Source: Gammaproteobacteria bacterium (GTDB lineage Bacteria; Pseudomonadota; Gammaproteobacteria; SZUA-140). Taken from it: a stretch of DNA of 64,000 bases. Position 1 is the first letter of the stretch. Every line of letters starts with the position of its first letter. The stretch covers positions 124,001 through 188,000 of the forward strand of contig JADJQS010000007.1 in assembly GCA_016712635.1 (NCBI GenBank). The letters run 5' to 3'. Below, one piece after another: positions 1-8,441 of this stretch. A program made the position numbers and the translations under genes. The notes beneath the pieces are model-generated. The model did not search any database. It was not told where the DNA came from and saw only the letters and a program-made list of their open reading frames with translations.

Positions 1-2
1 AA

Positions 3-443
3 TTCAGCGCCCGGATGCTGAACAATCTGTACACCTCGCTGCAGTTCATCGTAGATCAGAAGCTGCTGGCGCCGCTGGGGTCGACGCCCGCCGAGGCGAA
101 TCCCCGGCGCGCCGAATCCTGGCGCAGCCGCCGTTCCCTGCGCAATATCGTCCTCAACCTGGAGGCGGCGGAGTCGCTGTACCTGACCGCGTATTCCGCG
201 CCTCTCAAGGCGCACAAGGAGAATGCGGCGCTGGATCGGGAGATCCGGCGGGCCTTTGATCGTACGCTGCACGCAGCCCGGGACATCAAGCAGCCGCTCT
301 ACGATGCGTTGCAGTCCCCGGGACAGCGCCAGTCGGTGGAGCAGTTGCTGGCCGCGGCGAGCGAGCTGAAGCGCCTCCTGGGTGGCCCCCTGCCGTCCGC
401 CCTTGGCCTGTCGCTCGGATTCAACAGCCTGGACGGAGATTGA
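3..443 (+). CDS. Imelysin family protein, C-terminal part (5' end outside window)
   Basis: The frame is already open at the left edge, so the gene is truncated at its 5' end and only the last ~146 residues are visible. The sequence (LNNLYTSLQFIVDQKLLAPLG near the start, helical throughout) resembles the C-terminal helical half of imelysin/peptidase M75 proteins, periplasmic or lipid-anchored proteins tied to iron uptake. The diagnostic GxHxxE motif would lie upstream and cannot be seen. It is followed 5 bases later by a DUF1513 gene; imelysin-DUF1513 pairs are a known arrangement in iron-regulated clusters of gammaproteobacteria, which supports the call. The iron role is inferred from family and context. 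Confidence 0.75.
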   Translation, partial: FSARMLNNLYTSLQFIVDQKLLAPLGSTPAEANPRRAESWRSRRSLRNIVLNLEAAESLYLTAYSAPLKAHKENAALDREIRRAFDRTLHAARDIKQPLYDALQSPGQRQSVEQLLAAASELKRLLGGPLPSALGLSLGFNSLDGD

Positions 444-448
444 GCGGA

Positions 449-1612
449 ATGAAACGGCGCGTCTTTCTGAGAACGTTGGCGGGCACATTACTGCTCCCAG
501 TCGCCAGACGCGGCCTGGCCGCCGTTTCACCCGCTGCGGTGTCGTCCACCGGGTTGTATATCAGCGCCCGTTCCGGCGGGCTGGAACAGTATTTCCTGAG
601 TGCGTTCGATTCCGCCGGGAAGCTGGCCTATGATCTTCCGCTGCCCGGGCGCGGGCACGGCATAGCGCTGCGGCCCGATTCCGCGCAGGCGGTTCTCGTT
701 GCGCGCCGTCCCGGGCGTTTCCTCGTCGTGTTTGATGCTGCCACCGGTGAGGTGATCCATAGCCTGAACAGCCGGCAGGATCGCCATTTCTCCGGCCACG
801 GACTGTTCTCGGCGGACGGCCGCCGGCTGTACACCAGCGAGATCGATTACGACGGGGAGCGCGGCGTCATCGGTGTGCGCGATGTCGCGGACGGCTACCG
901 CCAGGTCGATGAATTCGGCACCTGTGGCATCGAGCCGCATGACCTCCGTCTTTGCCGCGGCGGGCAGGTGCTGGTGGTCGCCAACGGCGGCATCCTCACC
1001 CATCCCGATTTTGGCCGCGCCAAACTCAACCTGGACACGATGACGTCGTCGCTGATCTATCTCGACGCCGGGACGGGCCGGATGCTGTCGGAGCACCGCC
1101 TGCCCCCCGCCATGCACCAGCTCAGCCTGCGCCATCTGGCCGTGCCGGCGCCGGATCTGGTGTTTGTTGCCATGCAGTACCAGGGGTCGCCCGGGGACCG
1201 GCCACCCCTGGTGGCGATGCACCGCGCGGGAGAGGGGGGGATGCGCCTGCTGCAAGCCCCGCCCGCGGTGCTCGACCAGATGCGGAACTACTGCGGCAGC
1301 GTCTGCGCCGATGCCTCCGGCCGCTGGATAGCGGTGTCTTCGCCGCAGGGCAATGTGGTGACGTTCTGGTCGGCGGAGGGCGGGGAATACGCCGGCGAGG
1401 CGCGCGTCATGGACGGCTGCGGCATTGCGGCGGGCATGCGGGCGGGGGAGTTCCTGTTAAGCAGCGGCCGCGGCGGGCTGTATCTCTACGACGTGACGGG
1501 CGCCGTCATGACGGCGCTGGAAGGCGCGGGTCCGTCCGACGCGCACTGGGATAACCACATGCAGCGCGGCCCCGGTCCGCTCCGGCTAGGAAGCCTGCAC
1601 GCAGCCGGCTAG
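449..1612 (+). CDS. DUF1513 domain-containing protein, Tat-exported beta-propeller
   Basis: A ~387-residue protein with an N-terminal twin-arginine-like signal (MKRRVFLRTLAGTLLLPVA), so probably exported folded to the periplasm. The rest looks like a WD40/YVTN-type propeller: repeated blocks such as GLYISARSGG, GHGIALRPD, GHGLFSADGRRLYTSE and GIEPHDLRL. This matches DUF1513 proteins, which accompany imelysins and di-haem peroxidase-like proteins in iron-responsive operons. I chose the ATG at 449 because it directly precedes the RR motif and has GGAG about 10 bases upstream; a TTG at 440 is in frame. The biochemical role is not established. The stop overlaps the 3' end of the convergent bacterioferritin gene by four bases. 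Confidence 0.8.
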   Translation: MKRRVFLRTLAGTLLLPVARRGLAAVSPAAVSSTGLYISARSGGLEQYFLSAFDSAGKLAYDLPLPGRGHGIALRPDSAQAVLVARRPGRFLVVFDAATGEVIHSLNSRQDRHFSGHGLFSADGRRLYTSEIDYDGERGVIGVRDVADGYRQVDEFGTCGIEPHDLRLCRGGQVLVVANGGILTHPDFGRAKLNLDTMTSSLIYLDAGTGRMLSEHRLPPAMHQLSLRHLAVPAPDLVFVAMQYQGSPGDRPPLVAMHRAGEGGMRLLQAPPAVLDQMRNYCGSVCADASGRWIAVSSPQGNVVTFWSAEGGEYAGEARVMDGCGIAAGMRAGEFLLSSGRGGLYLYDVTGAVMTALEGAGPSDAHWDNHMQRGPGPLRLGSLHAAG

Positions 1613-2076
1613 ATCTGGTTCTGCAGGAAGTTTTCCAGGCCGATCTTCTCGATCAGGCCGAGTTGCCGTTCCAGCCAGTAGGCATGGTCTTCCTCGGTGT
1701 CGGCCAGCATGCCCTTGAGGATATCCCGCGTCTGGTAGTCCTGCTCCGCTTCGCAGACCGACATGGCCTTGCGCAGCGCCTTGATCACGTCGTATTCCAG
1801 CTGCAGGTCGTTTTTCAGTATCTGCGGCACGTCCTGGCCGACGTTCAGGGCATCCTGCTTGGACAGGTCCGGCGTGGCTTCCAGGAACAGCAGGCGCCTG
1901 ATCAGGGCGTCGGCATGCTGGGTCTCTTCCTCCATCTCGTGATTGATGTGCTCGTAGAGCTTGGCGAACCCCCAGTCCTGGCACATGCGTGAGTGGATGA
2001 AGTACTGATCGCGCGCCGCGAGTTCGCCCCGCAGCAGCTTCTGGAGTTGCGTGATGACCTTGTTGTTACCCTTCAT
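1609..2076 (-). CDS. bfrA: Bacterioferritin, ferroxidase subunit (BfrA type)
   Basis: A 155-residue four-helix ferritin-like subunit. All dinuclear iron (ferroxidase) ligands can be placed: Glu18, Glu51, His54, Glu94 and an ExxH pair at Glu128/His131 (one residue longer than E. coli Bfr). The haem ligand Met52 of classical Bfr is Thr here (motif EETQHAD). It should oxidise Fe(II) and help build the 24-mer mineral shell but not hold haem through this residue. It lies 34 bases downstream of a second bacterioferritin on the same strand that shows the opposite pattern, so the two probably co-assemble, as described for Neisseria BfrA/BfrB. Probably iron-regulated from the Fur-like region at 2690-2755. 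Confidence 0.92.
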   Translation of the reverse strand: MKGNNKVITQLQKLLRGELAARDQYFIHSRMCQDWGFAKLYEHINHEMEEETQHADALIRRLLFLEATPDLSKQDALNVGQDVPQILKNDLQLEYDVIKALRKAMSVCEAEQDYQTRDILKGMLADTEEDHAYWLERQLGLIEKIGLENFLQNQI

Positions 2077-2110
2077 GACACGATATTCCCCTCGTTGAAT
2101 TATGCCGGCA

Positions 2111-2575
2111 TCACATCATCGATTGCAGGTAGTTTTCCCGCCCGACGCTGTCGATGAGTCGGAGCTGGGTCTCGATCCAGTCGATATGTTCCTCGGTTTC
2201 GTCCAGTTGCTCTTCCAGCAGCTGGCGGCTGATGTAATCCTGGATCGATTCGCAATAGGCGATGGCGCCCTGCATGCTCGCGCGGAGCCCCGCCTGCAGC
2301 GTGAGATCGTTGGCGAGTATCTCGGGAACGTCTTCCCCGATCAGCAGCTTGCCCAGATCCTGCAGATTGGGCAGGCCTTCCAGAAACAGTACGCGTCCAA
2401 CCAGACCGTCGGCGAGTTTCATCGCCTTGATGGACTGCTTGTACTCACGCTCATTGAGATCGTCCAGTCCCCAGTTGCCGAGCATCCTCGCGTGCAGGAA
2501 GAACTGGTTGATGGCTGTGAGCTGTTCCTTCAGAACCGCGTTCAGGTGCTGAATTACCTTGGTGTCGCCTTGCAT
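2111..2575 (-). CDS. bfrB: Bacterioferritin, haem-binding subunit (BfrB type)
   Basis: A 154-residue bacterioferritin starting MQGDTKVIQHLN. The ATG at 2575 is chosen over an in-frame ATG at 2626 because GGGAGAAAGG lies just upstream and the protein then aligns with Bfr from residue 1. The haem ligand Met52 is kept (motif KAMKLAD), but ferroxidase residues are lost: Gln18, Ala51, Leu54, Gln94 and Thr127 replace Glu, Glu, His, Glu and Glu; His130 remains. It is therefore probably the haem-carrying, catalytically silent partner of the downstream BfrA. It is the first gene of the minus-strand unit reading away from the Fur-like boxes, facing bfd. Confidence 0.92.
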   Translation of the reverse strand: MQGDTKVIQHLNAVLKEQLTAINQFFLHARMLGNWGLDDLNEREYKQSIKAMKLADGLVGRVLFLEGLPNLQDLGKLLIGEDVPEILANDLTLQAGLRASMQGAIAYCESIQDYISRQLLEEQLDETEEHIDWIETQLRLIDSVGRENYLQSMM

Positions 2576-2689
2576 AGCCTTTCTCCCGGAAATGCCTGGT
2601 TGAACCGGGCAGTTTGAGTTATACACTTCTTCCGCAGAATTATAACAGTGTGTCTACGCCTCGTCGACGCCTGTTCGTATGTATCATAT

Positions 2690-2755
2690 TGATAATTAAT
2701 AATATTTATTGTTACTCCGCGGCGATAACGAAATTATTGAAAACCATTATCATTT
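2690..2755. promoter_or_regulatory. Two Fur-like boxes between bfrB and bfd
   Basis: This AT-rich stretch stands out in a GC-rich window. Two segments resemble the Fur 19-mer (GATAATGATAATCATTATC type): TGATAATTAATAATATTTAT starting at 2690, and ATTGAAAACCATTATCATTT at about 2735-2754. They lie between the divergent bfrB and bfd starts, so one regulator could control iron storage (minus strand) and the release ferredoxin (plus strand). Read by eye; no weight matrix was run. Confidence 0.6.
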
Positions 2756-2809
2756 GTATTATTGTTGCACAATCATTCAGATCTTATGAGTTCGGGGTAA
2801 GGGGAACAG

Positions 2810-3004
2810 ATGTACGTATGCGTTTGCAACGCGGTAAGCGATCGTGACATCAAGGAGGCCGCCGGCAGGGGCATCTGCTCCATGGAGGCCCTCGGGAACC
2901 AGCTGAAGGTGGCCACCTGTTGCGGGCGATGCCTGGATCACGCCAGCAAGGTGCTCCAGCAGGCGATATCGGATGGGGGCGGGAGTCCGCGCCTGGGCGT
3001 CTGA
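2810..3004 (+). CDS. bfd: Bacterioferritin-associated ferredoxin Bfd
   Basis: A 64-residue [2Fe-2S] protein. The four cluster cysteines of Bfd are visible: Cys4 and Cys6 (MYVCVCNAV) and Cys38 and Cys41 (TCCGRC). Bfd docks on bacterioferritin and passes electrons through the haem to reduce and release stored iron. The ATG at 2810 is preceded by AAGGGGAAC. It is divergent from the bfrB-bfrA unit across the Fur-like boxes, which fits coordinated iron storage and release. Length and motif fit the family well. Confidence 0.93.
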   Translation: MYVCVCNAVSDRDIKEAAGRGICSMEALGNQLKVATCCGRCLDHASKVLQQAISDGGGSPRLGV

Positions 3005-3219
3005 GCGCTTGCATAGCACCGCACGAATCCGAACCGGCGGGCACTATCCCGAGTGATTCGATCGGATAATGGCGATTGCAGTTTCATTTATTCCTCCAAT
3101 GCCTGCATTCAATCCGTCTCGCCTCGGCGCTCTGCGGGGCGCCGTCGCACGCATGCGGGTGTTCCGCGCTATCGTTACCGTATAAACCGTATAATCTGGC
3201 TATAACAGGCGAGGTATTA

Positions 3220-4311
3220 ATGAAGGCATGTCTGAATCACCCTCTGGCTGACCCTTTGAATCCGTGCGACGACAAGTCCGCGCTCGCATCGGGCAGGCTG
3301 TTCAGCCGGATGAGACGTACGGCGGCATCCGCGTTCGTTCTCATGCTGGTCTTCTTGGCGGCGGCGCCGGCCCGTGCCGTCGAACTGATCGTATATTCAG
3401 AGCGTAATGAAAGCCTGATCAAGCCGCTGTTCGACGCCTACACCAAGGAGACCGGCGTCGAGATCCGCTTCATCACCGATCAGGCCGGTCCGCTGCTGGA
3501 GAGGCTCAAGGTCGAGGGCGAGAACACCCCGGCCGACCTGCTGATCACCGTCGACGCAGGCAACCTCTGGCTGGCCGCCCGTGAGGGCGTGCTGGCGCCG
3601 GTAGACTCTGCCGTGCTCAACGCCAACATACCCGCGCACCTGCGCGACACGGAGAACCGCTGGTTCGGCCTGTCGGTGCGGGCACGCACGATCGTTTACA
3701 GCACCGAGCGGGTAAAACCTTCAGAGCTGACGAGCTACGAGGATCTCGCGTCCCCCAAGTGGAAGGACCGCCTGTGCCTGCGGACCTCTAAGAAGGTATA
3801 CAACCAGTCCCTCGTCGCGATGATGCTTGAGCGACTTGGCCCCAGGGAGACCGAGCAGGTGGTGCGCGGGTGGGTGGGCAACCTTGCCACGAGTCCGTTC
3901 GCGAATGACACCAAGCTGATGGAGGCCATCGCCGCCGGGCAGTGCGATGTGGGTATTGTCAACACCTATTATTTCGGGCGCCTGCAGCGCGAGCAACCCG
4001 CCATCAAGCTGGCCCTGTTCTGGCCGAACCAGGACAGCAGCGGCGTGCACGTGAACATCTCCGGCGCCGGGGTCACCCGCCATGCCAAGCACCGAGCAGA
4101 GGCGGTCAGGCTGCTGGAATGGCTGTCGACCGGGGAGGCCCAGGGGGCGTTCGCCGACCTGAATCTCGAGTATCCCGCCAACCCGGCGGTGCAACCGGAT
4201 CCCGCGGTAGCCGCCTGGGGCAGCTTCAAGCAGGACTCCATCAACGTGACCGTCGCCGGCAGCCGGCAGGCGGAGGCCGTCATGCTGATGGACCGCGCAG
4301 GGTATCGCTGA
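3220..4311 (+). CDS. fbpA: Fe(III) ABC transporter, periplasmic substrate-binding protein
   Basis: An ABC solute-binding protein of the FbpA/FutA/HitA type. After a signal peptide (RRTAASAFVLMLVFLAAAPARA) the mature part begins VELIVYSERNESLIKPLF, followed by DLLITVDAGNLW and a VNTYYFGRL segment carrying the tandem tyrosines that bind ferric iron in this family. It would capture Fe(III) in the periplasm for the permease encoded 6 bases downstream. The start at 3220 gives an unusually long N-region; the ATG at 3310 gives a normal 25-residue signal peptide and may be the true start. A TATAAT hexamer lies at 3190-3195. No ATPase gene of this system is in the window. Confidence 0.88.
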   Translation: MKACLNHPLADPLNPCDDKSALASGRLFSRMRRTAASAFVLMLVFLAAAPARAVELIVYSERNESLIKPLFDAYTKETGVEIRFITDQAGPLLERLKVEGENTPADLLITVDAGNLWLAAREGVLAPVDSAVLNANIPAHLRDTENRWFGLSVRARTIVYSTERVKPSELTSYEDLASPKWKDRLCLRTSKKVYNQSLVAMMLERLGPRETEQVVRGWVGNLATSPFANDTKLMEAIAAGQCDVGIVNTYYFGRLQREQPAIKLALFWPNQDSSGVHVNISGAGVTRHAKHRAEAVRLLEWLSTGEAQGAFADLNLEYPANPAVQPDPAVAAWGSFKQDSINVTVAGSRQAEAVMLMDRAGYR

Positions 4312-4317
4312 CCTGCT

Positions 4318-6018
4318 GTGGCGGACACCGGTTCATCGCCGCTGCCGTCCGTCTTCGCCCCGCAGCGTGCGGAGCGCGGGGCTCGATTCAGACCCTGGTA
4401 TCTGTATGCCGTGGCACTGGCCACGCTGGTGGCCATCCCGATGCTGGTGATCCTGGCCTCATGGCTCGATCCGCAGCCAGAGGTATGGCGCCACCTGACG
4501 GAAACAGTGCTCGGCAGGCTCGTGCGCAACACAGTGATCCTTGCCCTCGGCGTTTCCACCGGTGTCCTGATCATCGGTGTCGGCTTGGCCTGGCTGACCG
4601 CCATGTGCGAGTTCCCCGGACGGAGGTTCTTCGAGTGGGCCCTGATGTTGCCGCTGGCCATCCCCGCCTATGTATCCGCCTTTGTTATGCTGGGCCTGTT
4701 CGATTTTTCCGGGCCGCTGCAGGCCTTTCTGCGCGAGGCCTTCGGCCCGCATGGATACTGGTTCCCCGAGGTCCGGACGGGCGGCGGCGTGATCGCCGTC
4801 ATGGTGCTGGTGCTCTATCCGTATGTCTACATGCTCGCCCGCGCGGCTTTCCTCACCCAGGGCCGGACGACGATGGAGGCCGCGCGCGTGCTTGGCCTCG
4901 GTCCGTGGGGCGGCTTTTCCCGCGCCGTACTTCCGATGGCGCGCCCGGCGATCGTCGCCGGCGTATCGCTCGCCCTGATGGAGGCCCTCGCCGATTTTGG
5001 CACGGTGGCGGTTTTCAACTATGACACCTTTACCACCGCCATCTACAAATCCTGGTTCGGCCTTTTCAGCCTGCAGGCTGCGTCGCAACTGTCCACCCTG
5101 CTGCTCCTGTTCGTGGCGCTGGTCCTGCTGGGCGAGCGCCGCCTGCGCGGGCGTGCTCATTATCACGCGGCCGCGCCGAACGCCCGCGCACAGCGCTATG
5201 AACTTGCCGGGGTGCGCCGCTGGCTGGCGCTGGCGGCCGCGGGCACGGTCTTCACGATCGCGTTCCTGGTCCCGGTGTTACAGCTCCTGAGCTGGGCCTG
5301 GGAAGTTATCGGGACGGACTTCACCGCGCGCTATCTTGAACTTTTGCTGCACACCCTGGCCCTCGGCGGCATGGCGGCCGTCATCACGGTCGCCGGTGCC
5401 CTGTTGCTGGCCTACGTCCGCCGCTTCCATCGCGATCGCCTGTCAAGATCGCTGGTATCGGTCGCGACCCTGGGGTATGCGCTGCCGGGCACGGTGCTTG
5501 CCGTCGGCATCATGCTCACCTTCACCGGGGTCGACCGCATCGTGAGCGCCCTGTGGCAGGCCGCCGGCGGCGATTTCTCGCTGCGCATTTTTTCCGGCAC
5601 CGTGATTGTCCTGCTGCTGGCCTATCTGGTCCGTTTTCTCGCGGTGGCGTTCGGTCCCATCGAAAGCGGATTCGCGCGCATCCGCCCCAGTATGTTTGAG
5701 GCCGCGCGCAACCTGGGCGCCACCCCGCCGGAGCTGATGCGGCGAGTCTATCTCCCCTTGCTGCGGCCCGGCCTGCTGACTGCCGCTCTGCTGGTGGTCG
5801 TTGAAGTGATGAAGGAAATGCCGGCGACACTGCTGCTGCGCCCCTTCGGCTGGGACACCCTTGCGGTGCGCATCTTCGAGATGACTTCGGAAGGGGAGTG
5901 GGAGCGGGCGGCGCTGCCCGCCATTACCCTGGTGCTCGCCGGTCTGCTACCGGTGGTCTTTCTGGTACGGCGTTCCGCCGTTGAGGTTTTCAGCTCCGCC
6001 GCCTCGGCACCCGACTGA
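4318..6018 (+). CDS. fbpB: Fe(III) ABC transporter, double-domain permease
   Basis: A 566-residue inner-membrane permease with two fused BPD transport domains, as in FbpB/HitB. Two EAA loops are visible: EAARVLGLGPWGGFSRAVLP (about residues 180-200) and EAARNLGATPPELMRRVYLP (about 460-480). About a dozen hydrophobic segments surround them. It starts with GTG 6 bases after the fbpA stop, so the two are co-transcribed. The usual next gene, ATPase FbpC, is absent; an MtfA gene follows about 170 bases on. The ATPase may be encoded elsewhere. Substrate is inferred from the binding protein. Confidence 0.9.
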   Translation: MADTGSSPLPSVFAPQRAERGARFRPWYLYAVALATLVAIPMLVILASWLDPQPEVWRHLTETVLGRLVRNTVILALGVSTGVLIIGVGLAWLTAMCEFPGRRFFEWALMLPLAIPAYVSAFVMLGLFDFSGPLQAFLREAFGPHGYWFPEVRTGGGVIAVMVLVLYPYVYMLARAAFLTQGRTTMEAARVLGLGPWGGFSRAVLPMARPAIVAGVSLALMEALADFGTVAVFNYDTFTTAIYKSWFGLFSLQAASQLSTLLLLFVALVLLGERRLRGRAHYHAAAPNARAQRYELAGVRRWLALAAAGTVFTIAFLVPVLQLLSWAWEVIGTDFTARYLELLLHTLALGGMAAVITVAGALLLAYVRRFHRDRLSRSLVSVATLGYALPGTVLAVGIMLTFTGVDRIVSALWQAAGGDFSLRIFSGTVIVLLLAYLVRFLAVAFGPIESGFARIRPSMFEAARNLGATPPELMRRVYLPLLRPGLLTAALLVVVEVMKEMPATLLLRPFGWDTLAVRIFEMTSEGEWERAALPAITLVLAGLLPVVFLVRRSAVEVFSSAASAPD

Positions 6019-6188
6019 CGTTACTCCCGCGCCTGCATATACTTCACGATCACGCGGCGTCCCCGGGGCGGTGGCGTATGCCCGGATGAGCTGCTATGTT
6101 GAGAACGCGGGTACGCCGTGCGTAAACCGCCGCGGTCGCTGTTGATCTCATGAAGTCGCCCCGCACATTCCTGGCTGGTGTATGAAGC

Positions 6189-6962
6189 ATGTTCTCGCTG
6201 CGTGACTGGCGCCGGCGCCGGGTACTCCGGCAATCCCCCCTTGATGACGGGCTGTGGTCCGCGACGATTGCGCGCCTGCCCGTGCTGGACGGACTCGATA
6301 TCGACGAGCTGGCCGGCCTGCGTGAACTGGCCACGCTCTTTCTTCACGAAAAATCGTTTGAGACCACGCATGGGCTGGTGCTCACGCCTTCGATGCGTCT
6401 GTGCATTGCCGCGCAGGCGTGCCTGCCGATCCTGCGCCTGGGTCTGGGCTGGTATGACGGCTGGTCGACCGTCATCGTCTACCCGGGCGAGTTTGTCCAC
6501 CGGCGCGAGGATGTGGACGAAGCGGGGATCGTGCACGAATGGGACGAGGTGCGCAGCGGCGAGTCCTGGGAATACGGTCCGGTGATCCTGTCCTGGGCCG
6601 ACGTCGAGGCCTCGGGCCGCTGCGACGGCTACAATGTGGTGATCCACGAGCTCGTGCACAAGCTCGACATGCTGAACGGGCAGCCCAACGGGTTCCCGCC
6701 GCTGCCGCGCGGAGTGGATGCAGACCAGTGGAACCGGGTGTTCAGCGCCGCGTTCGAGGACATGAACGGTCGCCTGGACGCGGGAGGGGATACCGCGATC
6801 GATCCCTATGCGGCGGAGCATCCCGCGGAATTTTTCGCCGTGCTGAGCGAATATTTTTTTGAGACGCCGGGGCTGGTGCAGGATATGTATCCCGAGGTGT
6901 ATGCGCAGCTCAGATCCTTTTACCGGCAGGATCCGCTGCGCCGTCTCGGTTCGGGCCTATAA
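6189..6962 (+). CDS. mtfA: Zinc-dependent peptidase MtfA (Mlc titration factor A)
   Basis: A 257-residue soluble protein with a zincin motif HELVH at residues 153-157 and a downstream glutamate-rich helix (HPAEFFAVLSEYFF from about 211) that supplies the third zinc ligand in this family. MtfA in enterobacteria is an aminopeptidase-like protein that binds the repressor Mlc; outside enterics the partner is unclear. The first ~60 residues carry the conserved helical start (LRDWRRRRVL). About 170 bases separate it from fbpB; the gap shows nothing recognisable. Confidence 0.9.
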   Translation: MFSLRDWRRRRVLRQSPLDDGLWSATIARLPVLDGLDIDELAGLRELATLFLHEKSFETTHGLVLTPSMRLCIAAQACLPILRLGLGWYDGWSTVIVYPGEFVHRREDVDEAGIVHEWDEVRSGESWEYGPVILSWADVEASGRCDGYNVVIHELVHKLDMLNGQPNGFPPLPRGVDADQWNRVFSAAFEDMNGRLDAGGDTAIDPYAAEHPAEFFAVLSEYFFETPGLVQDMYPEVYAQLRSFYRQDPLRRLGSGL

Positions 6963-7035
6963 TAGACAGTGTTCCGTTTCCGCGTCGGGATCAAATGGCG
7001 CGTGCGGCGGCCTGTCCGCGCATGGGAGACACGGC

Positions 7036-7659
7036 ATGTCGGTGTATGCGATCAAACTTTCACGCCTCGCCGGTGCGGCGTTCGCCGCCGCGCTGTTGCT
7101 GCCGGTTTCATCCCCAGTCCACGCGTTCAGGTGCGGCGGCTCCCTCGTTGACGAAGGCGATTCAAAGGCCGAGGTCCTGATCAAATGCGGCGCGCCCGAC
7201 TGGAAGACGAATTGGTCGGAGGGATACATGGACGGAGCGGACACCTACTCGTCCTATCATGTGACGAGCGAGAAGGAACGCTGGTTGTACAACCTCGGCC
7301 CGCAGCGCTTCATGCGCATCCTGCTGTTCGAAGACGGCAGACTGACGGCAGTGACCTCGGGCGAGCGCGGCCTCCCTGAGAGCGGCGACCCTGGCGCGTG
7401 CGAACTGGACCGCTTCAGCGCCGGCACCAGCGATTTCTCGGTGCAGATGAGGTGCGGCGCTCCGTTGCTGGTAGACACCCGCCACAAGGAAGTTCTGCAG
7501 GCGTTCAGACACGGACCCGCCCGGCTCGTTCGCAAGCGCATCGAGGAGTGGACCTACAATCTCGGTCCGACGCAGTTTCTTCGCATCCTCGTGTTCGAGA
7601 ACGGCGAGCTGGTGGAGACCCGTACGGGCGACCGTGGCTTTGTCGAGGATTCCCGTTGA
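7036..7659 (+). CDS. DUF2845 protein with two tandem copies of the domain
   Basis: A 207-residue exported protein: signal peptide RLAGAAFAAALLLPVSSPVHA, then two similar units. Unit 1 runs from RCGGSLVDEGDSKAEVLIKCGAP to NLGPQRFMRILLFEDGRLTAVTSGERG. Unit 2 runs from VQMRCGAPLLVDTRHKEV to YNLGPTQFLRILVFENGELVETRTGDRG. Each has the GxxxxEVxxxCGxP plus Y/NLGPxxFxRILxFExG pattern of DUF2845, a small periplasmic fold related to BamE/SmpA. The function is unknown. The ATG at 7036 is chosen because the signal peptide starts there. Confidence 0.8.
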   Translation: MSVYAIKLSRLAGAAFAAALLLPVSSPVHAFRCGGSLVDEGDSKAEVLIKCGAPDWKTNWSEGYMDGADTYSSYHVTSEKERWLYNLGPQRFMRILLFEDGRLTAVTSGERGLPESGDPGACELDRFSAGTSDFSVQMRCGAPLLVDTRHKEVLQAFRHGPARLVRKRIEEWTYNLGPTQFLRILVFENGELVETRTGDRGFVEDSR

Positions 7660-7741
7660 CAGAGCGGGCGGCCACCCCGGGTGGTGTATGCGCGTTGACT
7701 CGCCTCCACACCGCCCGCATCCGGAACGGTGAAACGGACTT

Positions 7742-8441
7742 ATGATCGCGGACTTTCCGACGCCGAGCTCCGCCGATATCGCAGCCCTGTGGGTGACCCT
7801 CAGGCTCGCGGCGCTGTCCACGTTCCTGCTGCTGGCGCTGGGCACGCCCCTGGCCTGGTGGCTGGTGCGCACCCGGACGCGCTTCAGGCCGGTGGTCGAT
7901 GCCCTGGTCGCCCTCCCATTGGTACTGCCGCCCACGGTGCTGGGCTTCTACTGCTTGCTGCTGCTGGGGCCCGACGGCCCCGGCGGGCAGGTGGCGCGTC
8001 TGTTCGGCGGATATTCCCTCGCGTTCACCTTTGCCGGTCTGGTCATCGGGTCCATGATCTATTCGCTGCCCTTCATGATCCAGCCCCTGCAACAGGCCTT
8101 CATCTCGGTCAGCAGGGAATCGATCGAGGCGGCGGCGACCTTGCACGCGGGACCGCTCGACCGCTTTGTCACCGTGGTGCTGCCGCAGGCTGTTCCCGGC
8201 TTCGTCACCGCGGCCTCACTGACCTTCGCCCATACCCTGGGAGAATTCGGCGTGGTCCTGATGATCGGGAGGCAATATCCCGGGCGAGACGCAGGTGCTG
8301 TCCATCGCCATCTATGACCATGTGGAGGCCCTGGAATACGCCAACGCCAATTACCTCTCCGCTGGTCTGCTGCTCGTATCTTTCCTGTTGCTGCTGCTGG
8401 TGTACCGTGTCAGGGGCTCCCTGCCGGTCCGGCTGCCATGA
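7742..8441 (+). pseudogene. modB: Molybdate ABC transporter permease ModB, frameshifted near its end
   Basis: The first ~176 residues are a good ModB: membrane segments and the EAA-type loop (EAAATLHAGPLDRFVTVVLPQ). At LTFAHTLGEFGVVLMIG the frame breaks. An extra A at about 8270 turns the expected GGG-GGC-AAT into GGG-AGG-CAA and a stop follows at 8317. Removing that base restores the canonical continuation (NIPGETQVLSIAIYDHVEAL, then a last membrane helix) to a TGA at 8439-8441. The restored stop overlaps the modC start as ATGA, the usual coupling, which shows the frame was intact until recently or that the extra base is a sequencing error. Confidence 0.88.
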
